Source: Nevskiales bacterium (GTDB lineage Bacteria; Pseudomonadota; Gammaproteobacteria; Nevskiales; Nevskiaceae). From it: a DNA stretch of 11,339 nucleotides. Of this stretch, positions 7,275 to 11,339 are shown piece after piece (position 1 is the first letter of the stretch; every line of letters begins with the position of its first letter). The stretch is from NCBI GenBank assembly GCA_022616655.1, contig JAKEEJ010000064.1:1-11339 (forward strand), read 5' to 3'. Both the position numbers and the translations under genes were made by a program. Under the pieces are notes generated by a model. It was not told the origin of the DNA. It did not search any database and was given only the letters and a program-made list of their open reading frames with translations.

Positions 7275-7904
7275 GTGTTGACCATCGGTCTGACTGGAGG
7301 AATTGCCAGCGGCAAATCGCTCGTCGTGAAATCGTTCGTGACACTCGGGGTACCCGTGCTGGACGGAGACATCGCCGCACGTGAAATCACCGCTCCGGGT
7401 TCACCCGCGCTTCGGAAGATTGCCAGGCGTTTCGGTACGGAGTACCTGCACGAGGACGGGCGGCTCAACCGCCGCAAACTGCGGGAACGGGTGTTTGCCG
7501 ATCCCACCGCCCGCAAGGCACTGGAACGCATCACCCACCCCCTGATCCGCGCCCGCCTCATCGCCTGGCGCGATGCCCAGGCTGCGCCCTACTGCGTTCT
7601 GGCCGTGCCCCTGTTGATCGAATCGGGTATGGACCGGCTGGTGGACCGGGTATTGGTAATAGACACACCCGTGGCAGTCCAGAAGCGCCGTCTGATGACG
7701 CGGGACGGTGTTTCCGGAATTCTGGCCCGGCAGATGCTCGCCGCACAGGCCACACGCAAAAAGCGGCTGGCCTGCGCCGACGATGTGATTCGCAACCACG
7801 ATTCCCGCGCCGAACTGCGCCGTGCGGTTCACCGGCTGCACGAACGCTATCTGCGGCTGGCACGCACTTCCGGAAAGCGTTCTCCCCGATCCGGGAATCC
7901 ATGA
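7275..7904 (+). CDS. coaE: dephospho-CoA kinase
   Basis: CoaE phosphorylates the 3'-hydroxyl of the ribose of dephospho-CoA with ATP, the last step of coenzyme A synthesis, in the cytoplasm. The 209 residues fit the family. The P-loop GLTGGIASGKS is at 5-15. VPVLDGDIAARE at about 26-37 is the substrate-side motif, where most homologues have DAD and this one DGD. ERITHPLIR at about 88-96 is the lid region, and VLAVPLLIESG at about 112-122 is the conserved core strand before the C-terminal helices. The start is GTG 7275; an AGGA ribosome site falls in the pilD stop codon region, 8 bases upstream, so translation is probably linked to pilD. The position between pilD and zapD is the standard one in many gammaproteobacteria. 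The basic C-terminal tail is poorly conserved. Confidence 0.95.
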   Translation: MLTIGLTGGIASGKSLVVKSFVTLGVPVLDGDIAAREITAPGSPALRKIARRFGTEYLHEDGRLNRRKLRERVFADPTARKALERITHPLIRARLIAWRDAQAAPYCVLAVPLLIESGMDRLVDRVLVIDTPVAVQKRRLMTRDGVSGILARQMLAAQATRKKRLACADDVIRNHDSRAELRRAVHRLHERYLRLARTSGKRSPRSGNP

Positions 7905-7984
7905 GGAAATGCCATCCACGCACCCCGTATATTTGCCCCGGCTTCCGGGCCGGGTTCACAATAGTGCGGCGTTTGACTACCTGA
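7901..7984 (+). CDS. possible 27-residue mini-ORF linking coaE and zapD
   Basis: An ATG at 7901 overlaps the coaE TGA stop (ATGA) and opens a 27-codon frame that ends with TGA at 7982-7984, 7 bases before the zapD TTG. The peptide (MRKCHPRTPYICPG...) matches nothing I recognise. Its value may lie in carrying ribosomes from coaE to zapD, which has a TTG start and no visible Shine-Dalgarno site. It could equally be a chance frame. The same gap holds a GC hairpin (CCCGGC/GCCGGG at 7937-7954) and a weak promoter-like pair TTGCCC-N18-CACAAT (7933-7962), neither convincing. Confidence 0.25.
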   Translation: MRKCHPRTPYICPGFRAGFTIVRRLTT

Positions 7985-7991
7985 ACTCTTC

Positions 7992-8768
7992 TTGAGCGAG
8001 CCCGCGCCCGCCGTCGTTTTTGAGCAACCCCTGAACGAACGGGTGCGGACACTTCTGCGCCTGGAGTTCCTGTTCGAGCAATACCAGCACCACCGCCTGG
8101 ACAGGACCCCCTGGGGCGTGCGGGCCACCCTGCGCACGCTGCTCGACATTCTGACCGTGGTCAGCCGCGGCGATCTGAAAACCGAATTGCTGAAAGAGCT
8201 GTCCGCACAACACGTGGCGCTCACCCGGTTGCAACAACGACCCGAGGTCAATCCGGAACGTTTACAGACGGTGCTGGGCGAAATCAACGGCGCCGTCAAC
8301 GCCATGCAGGTCCTGACGGCGCACACCCCGGCCACCGTGCTGCGCGACAACGAGTTTCTGATTTCACTGTTGCACCGCAGCACCATCCCGGGCGGCGCCA
8401 GCGTCTTCGATCTGCCGGGATTCCACCACTGGCTGTCACAGCCTCACGACCGCATCCGGCGGGACCTGGGAGCCTGGTTTGCCGATCTGGCCCCGTTCGA
8501 GCGCGCCATCAAACTCTTCCTGCACCTGTTGCGCAACAGTGCCGAGCCCGCGCAGGAACTCGCCAGGGGCGGGATGTTTGTGTACACCCCGCATGCCGAT
8601 TACGAATTGGTGCGCGTGCACGTACCCGACGGTGCGGACCTCTACCCGGAAATCAGCGCGGGGCGGCACCGCTTCACGGTCCGTTTCATGACCCAGCACG
8701 ACGTCAACACGCGGTCTACGCAGGTCACGACCGATGTCCCCTTCCAACTGCAGTGTTGCAGCCTATGA
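7992..8768 (+). CDS. zapD: cell division protein ZapD (FtsZ-interacting)
   Basis: ZapD (formerly YacF) binds the C-terminal tail of FtsZ and cross-links FtsZ filaments in the Z-ring. The 258 residues fit the family. The N-terminal signature FEQPLNERVRTLLRLE is at about 10-25, an alpha-helical region follows to about 115, and the beta-rich C-terminal half contains FDLPGFHHWL at about 138-147 and RFTVRFM near 227-233. The family has no catalytic residues. The start is TTG 7992: an in-frame TGA at 7974-7976 excludes anything longer, and no ATG lies between it and the conserved FEQPLNE block. No Shine-Dalgarno sequence is seen, so translation may be coupled to the frame ending at 7984. The stop overlaps the yacG start (ATGA at 8765-8768). 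The neighbours coaE and yacG are its usual partners in gene order. Confidence 0.94.
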   Translation: MSEPAPAVVFEQPLNERVRTLLRLEFLFEQYQHHRLDRTPWGVRATLRTLLDILTVVSRGDLKTELLKELSAQHVALTRLQQRPEVNPERLQTVLGEINGAVNAMQVLTAHTPATVLRDNEFLISLLHRSTIPGGASVFDLPGFHHWLSQPHDRIRRDLGAWFADLAPFERAIKLFLHLLRNSAEPAQELARGGMFVYTPHADYELVRVHVPDGADLYPEISAGRHRFTVRFMTQHDVNTRSTQVTTDVPFQLQCCSL

Positions 8769-8977
8769 ACGCGACGTGCCCCCACTGCGACAGGCCGATG
8801 GCCGCAGATGACGGCAATCCCTGGAGGCCATTCTGCTCGGAACGTTGCAAGCTGGCCGATCTGGGCCGATGGTTTTCCGGCCGCTATACCATTCCAGCAG
8901 ACGGATCGGCCGAACACGAAGAACACCCTGCGGCACCACCCGGAAAACCCGCAGATCGCAAAAATCAGGACCAGTAG
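8765..8977 (+). CDS. yacG: DNA gyrase inhibitor YacG, zinc-binding
   Basis: YacG is a small zinc protein that binds GyrB and inhibits DNA gyrase in E. coli. The 70 residues fit. Four cysteines form the zinc site: CPHC (C5, C8) and FCSERC (C24, C28), followed by the diagnostic stretch KLADLGRWFSGRYTIP at about 29-44; the tail is polar and likely disordered. The start is ATG 8765, overlapping the zapD stop as ATGA, so the two are translationally coupled. A GTG at 8753 in frame would add only four residues and is less likely. The last 13 bases (8965-8977) overlap the 3' end of the convergent Nudix gene on the other strand. No terminator is seen at this junction. Confidence 0.95.
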   Translation: MNATCPHCDRPMAADDGNPWRPFCSERCKLADLGRWFSGRYTIPADGSAEHEEHPAAPPGKPADRKNQDQ

Positions 8978-9906
8978 GCTGCAATACCCGCCACTCCCTG
9001 AGCGCCTCGAATCCAGGCCTCGCCCAACCCGTCAGGACCCAGGCCCCCTATCGCATAAACCGGCAGGTTCTGCTCCAGAACCAGTCCGGAAAATCCCTCC
9101 CATCCCAGGGGCGCCTGGTCCGGGTGACTGTCCGTCGCGCACACCGGTCCCAGCACTGCGAAATCGCAGCCCAGCTCCCGACTGCATTTGAACTCGGCGT
9201 GTGTGTGACACGACCCTCCCATCCAGACCTGCGCCGGCACCGGACGGTCTCGGAGCCGGGCAAGCACCGCCGAGCTCGCATGCCACCCCGCCGCACCGAT
9301 CTGCAACACCATTTCGGGATCGCGATCCAGAATGAGCTGCAACGCCCGTTCTTTGCAAATCGGCAGAAGGTCCAGCGCCAGACGCGCATAGTCGGCAAGA
9401 GACAAGCCTGGGAGGCGCAAACGCAGCAAAGCACCCGACGGCAGCTTCGAAAGGCCCTCGCGCAATACCGCCTCTGGAATGTCGGGTGGCGTGAACACGT
9501 AGTGCACCGGCAGGTTCAGGGCACGGACAATCGGTACATCGGCGGCCAGCAGATCCCAGCCACCGAGCTCTCCCGGCGCCACCCAGGCCAGGGCCTGCCC
9601 CTCGTGCGCCACGGGCACACCGTCGAAAGCATCAATTCGCCAGGCGTTGAGCACCACGGTACGGTCACGGTAGGCATGTCGTACCCGGATCAAGGGCCGC
9701 AGGGCACGGACTGAAATTCCAAGTTCTTCCCGAAGCTCCCGGTGTAAGGCCTGTTCCACCGTTTCCCCGGACTCGATTTTTCCGCCTGGAAACTCCCACT
9801 TGCCGGCTGCGATTTTTCCGGGCGGACGCTGACAGATCAGTACCTCACCGCTCCGATTCACCAGGCACCCGGCCGCAACGTGGATCACCGGCCTGCCCCC
9901 TCCCAT
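8965..9906 (-). CDS. Nudix (MutT-type) hydrolase fused to a thiamine-phosphate-synthase/TenI-like domain
   Basis: The N-terminal domain (about 1-130) is MutT-like: it would hydrolyse nucleoside triphosphates such as 8-oxo-dGTP to the monophosphate. The full Nudix box G-x5-E-x7-REL-REELGI is at about 42-64, after WEFPGG, with QRPPGK upstream as in MutT. The C-terminal half (about 140-313) resembles the TMP-TENI barrel: ILDRD, GAAGWHAS, GGSCHTHAEF, CDFAVLGPV and the phosphate-loop-like YAIGGL. The Asp after the GvHL block that helps bind magnesium in thiamine phosphate synthase seems replaced (HASSAV), so thiamine phosphate synthase activity is doubtful. This fusion is known in pseudomonads and relatives. 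ATG 9906 (313 residues) was chosen. A GTG at 9888 has a better-spaced ribosome site, while a GTG at 9951 overlaps the argJ stop but would translate an intergenic repeat. It lies downstream of argJ and converges on yacG. Confidence 0.88.
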   Translation of the reverse strand: MGGGRPVIHVAAGCLVNRSGEVLICQRPPGKIAAGKWEFPGGKIESGETVEQALHRELREELGISVRALRPLIRVRHAYRDRTVVLNAWRIDAFDGVPVAHEGQALAWVAPGELGGWDLLAADVPIVRALNLPVHYVFTPPDIPEAVLREGLSKLPSGALLRLRLPGLSLADYARLALDLLPICKERALQLILDRDPEMVLQIGAAGWHASSAVLARLRDRPVPAQVWMGGSCHTHAEFKCSRELGCDFAVLGPVCATDSHPDQAPLGWEGFSGLVLEQNLPVYAIGGLGPDGLGEAWIRGAQGVAGIAAYWS

Positions 9907-9944
9907 TCCCTCCCCCGCTTGCGGGAGAGGGCCAGGGTGGGGGC
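9897..9944. repeat. GC-rich intergenic repeat element with hairpin (argJ-mutT junction)
   Basis: On the minus strand this reads as the CCCCCACCCTGGCCCTCTCC type of element, followed by CGCAAGCGGG and a G-rich tail, that is scattered between genes in many proteobacterial genomes. Arms 9908-9918 and 9921-9931 pair over 11 positions with one mismatch. When read in the mutT frame it gives CPHPGPLPQAGEG, a string often seen at falsely extended N-termini. Only one copy lies in the window, so repetition in the genome is recalled from general knowledge, not shown here. Confidence 0.6.
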
Positions 9945-9947
9945 ATC

Positions 9948-11168
9948 TCACGTTCTGTATTCCGCGTTGATTTTGACGTAGTCGTAGCTGAGATCGCAGG
10001 TCCAGATCGTGGCCGCGGCATCCCCGCGATGAAGGTCAATGGTGATGGTGTACTCCGGCTTTGCCAGAACCGCCGTGCCCATTTCTTCGCGGTATGAAGG
10101 ATGCGGCTCTCCCCGCTCCAGGACTTTCACACCCTCCAGGGCCAGGCTGACATCGCCCGGCGTCAACCCGGGCACACCGGCCTTGCCGACGGCCATGACC
10201 AGCCGCCCCCAGTTGGCATCCCCTGCAAACAGCGCCGTCTTGACCAGCGGCGAATGCGCAACGGCATAGGCCACCTGCCGCGCTTCTTTCACGTCCAGGG
10301 CGTGGATGACTTTGAGCGTGACAAAGCGCGTGGCGCCTTCGCCGTCGCGCACGACGGCCTGCGCCAGTTCCACACAGACTTCGGTCACGGCGGCCGCGAT
10401 GGACGGGTAATCCGGATGAGTCGGGCCTATATTCTGCGTTCCAATCTGGCCCGTGGCGAAGAGCACCGCGGAATCATTGGTGGAGGTGTCGCCGTCCACC
10501 GTGACACAGTTGAACGAAACCGCCGTCGCGGTATGCAGACACTGCCGGACCGCTTCCGGGGTCAGGCGCGCATCGGTTCCGATAAAGGCCAGCAGGGTGG
10601 CCATGTCCGGGCACAACATGCCGACACCCTTGGCGATGCCAGTCACGCTGATCTCCCCTTCTGAAGTCAGCACACGCCGCGAGCTGCCCTTGGGCACGGT
10701 GTCGGTGGTCATGATGGCGCGTGCCGCCTCCTGCCAGCCGTCAGCGTGCAATCCCGCCAGCGCGTGCGGCAGGGCGGCCGCCATGCGCTCCACCGGCAGC
10801 CGCTGGCCAATCACCCCGGTTGAGAACGGCAGAACCGCCTCGGCCGCGCACCCCATGGCATGGGCCAGCACCGCCGTCAGAGCCCGGGCATCATGCAGGC
10901 CGGTTTCGCCGGTGGCGGCGTTGGCATTCCCCGCATTGACCAGCAGCGCATGGATGGACACCGCGCCGGTCAGGCGCGTACGGCAGAGTTGTACCGGGGC
11001 CGCGGCAAACGCGTTCTGGGTAAACACCCCGGCCACTTTCGAACCGGCGGCCAGTTCGATAACCAACAGGTCGTTTCTGCCCGGTTTCTTGATGGCCGCC
11101 TCGGCCACGCCCAGGCGGACGCCTTTTACGGGGTAAAGATGTACTGGAGCTGTGAGATTGACCGCCAT
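9948..11168 (-). CDS. argJ: bifunctional glutamate N-acetyltransferase / amino-acid N-acetyltransferase ArgJ
   Basis: ArgJ moves the acetyl group from N-acetylornithine to glutamate, recycling it in arginine synthesis; bifunctional forms also use acetyl-CoA. It matures by self-cleavage into alpha and beta chains. From ATG 11168 the protein has 406 residues, the family length. Visible marks are KGVRLGV and GVFTQN in the N-terminal part, NAGNANAATG near 78-87, and PFSTGVIG near 114-121. The cleavage block MATLLAF has the nucleophile Thr at about 191, followed by VTVDGDTSTNDS near 221-232 and the C-terminal YDYVKINAEYRT. In FTQNAFAAAPV an Ala stands where many homologues have Cys; I know of no catalytic role there. 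An in-frame TTG at 11192 would add eight residues, but MAVNLTAPVHLYPVKG is the typical start. The ribosome site at this ATG is weak. secA lies upstream, 102 bp away, on the same strand. Confidence 0.95.
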   Translation of the reverse strand: MAVNLTAPVHLYPVKGVRLGVAEAAIKKPGRNDLLVIELAAGSKVAGVFTQNAFAAAPVQLCRTRLTGAVSIHALLVNAGNANAATGETGLHDARALTAVLAHAMGCAAEAVLPFSTGVIGQRLPVERMAAALPHALAGLHADGWQEAARAIMTTDTVPKGSSRRVLTSEGEISVTGIAKGVGMLCPDMATLLAFIGTDARLTPEAVRQCLHTATAVSFNCVTVDGDTSTNDSAVLFATGQIGTQNIGPTHPDYPSIAAAVTEVCVELAQAVVRDGEGATRFVTLKVIHALDVKEARQVAYAVAHSPLVKTALFAGDANWGRLVMAVGKAGVPGLTPGDVSLALEGVKVLERGEPHPSYREEMGTAVLAKPEYTITIDLHRGDAAATIWTCDLSYDYVKINAEYRT

Positions 11169-11239
11169 TGAAATCCGGCGTGCTGTGGGCAATGTCGATT
11201 AAGCGCAAGCAATCCGGCCTCCTCTGTACGCGTATCCTC

Positions 11240-11283
11240 TCACGCCGGATGGCTCACGTCAGCCGGTGCTTCACGCCAGCCGG
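11240..11283. repeat. three short degenerate direct repeats at the end of secA
   Basis: On the plus strand TCACGCCGG (11240), TCACGTCAGCCGG (11254) and TCACGCCAGCCGG (11271) recur at 14- and 17-base intervals; the third includes the secA stop codon. It may be a small tandem duplication of the gene end. No function can be assigned. Confidence 0.4.
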
Positions 11284-11339
11284 CCGTGGCACTGCTTGTA
11301 TTTTTTGCCCGACCCGCAGGGACAGGGTTGATTGCGTCC
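11271..11339 (-). CDS. secA: SecA preprotein translocase ATPase, C-terminal tip (partial)
   Basis: Only the last 22 codons plus TGA are in the window; the gene runs off the right edge. The visible end contains NQPCPCGSGKKYKQCHG followed by RLA and the stop. This C-x-C-x8-C-H signature is the zinc-binding C-terminal motif of SecA that contacts SecB. SecA is the cytosolic ATPase that pushes preproteins through SecYEG. A SEC-C domain also occurs in other proteins, but the match to the SecA terminus including the immediate stop, and argJ/mutT downstream as in related genomes, make SecA the best call. The gene is on the same strand as argJ, with 102 bp between them and no terminator seen. Confidence 0.9.
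   Translation of the reverse strand, partial: GRNQPCPCGSGKKYKQCHGRLA

Noticed and set aside
6590..7561. Minus-strand open frame (323 codons) opposite pilD and coaE
   Set aside because: Low-complexity Arg/Gln/Gly-rich translation spanning two well supported genes; typical antisense shadow in GC-rich DNA.
7937..7954. GC hairpin after coaE considered as a terminator
   Set aside because: Six-pair stem with only two T behind it; not a rho-independent terminator by the usual form.
10101..11136. Plus-strand open frames opposite argJ
   Set aside because: They lie wholly within argJ, whose motifs and full length are clear, and their translations show no recognisable domain.
11169..11192. TTG start adding eight residues to ArgJ
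   Set aside because: No ribosome site at the right distance, and the family N-terminus begins at the MAVNLTAPVHL ATG.
1..11339. CRISPR arrays, tRNA/rRNA genes, transposases, integrases, attachment sites
   Set aside because: None seen on either strand: no regularly spaced repeats of CRISPR size, no cloverleaf ends, and no recombinase motifs in any supported frame.

Overview
The window looks like a chromosomal piece of a gammaproteobacterium (order not determinable by eye). The strongest argument is gene order. Reading from the right edge leftwards, secA (3' tip only), argJ and a mutT-type gene lie on the minus strand. They converge on yacG, zapD, coaE, pilD, pilC and pilB, which lie on the plus strand. 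E. coli has the same skeleton (secA-mutT convergent with yacG-zapD-coaE, then hofC-hofB). Here argJ sits between secA and mutT, mutT carries a C-terminal thiamine-phosphate-synthase/TenI-like domain, and a prepilin peptidase gene, pilD, sits between pilC and coaE.

Region 1 (1-3084) is a visibly AT-richer block of surface-polysaccharide genes, all on the plus strand. It holds the periplasmic SGNH end of an O-acyltransferase cut by the window edge, an unassigned GT-B-like capsule-synthesis type protein, and a GT2 glycosyltransferase. Region 2 (3085-3306) is a 222-bp gap with two short perfect palindromes and no clear promoter. Region 3 (3307-7264) is the type IV pilus assembly set: extension ATPase PilB, inner-membrane platform PilC and prepilin peptidase/methylase PilD. 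No major pilin gene is present. Region 4 (7275-8977) holds coaE (last step of coenzyme A synthesis), zapD (FtsZ-bundling division factor) and yacG (zinc-binding DNA gyrase inhibitor), tightly packed and probably co-transcribed with pilBCD. Region 5 (8965-11339) is the minus-strand group secA-argJ-mutT/thiE-like, which overlaps yacG tail to tail by 13 bp.

The core from pilB to secA is ordinary conserved housekeeping and pilus biology. I found no clear new defence, mobile or RNA-guided system. The points that merit a second look are local: a nine-G tract inside pilC, a long imperfect hairpin between pilC and pilD, a 27-codon mini-ORF linking coaE to a TTG-initiated zapD, a GC-rich intergenic repeat at the argJ-mutT junction, a degenerate TMP-synthase-like domain fused to the Nudix enzyme, and the sharp composition change where the glycan genes meet pilB. 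No tRNA, rRNA, CRISPR, transposase or convincing rho-independent terminator was seen.
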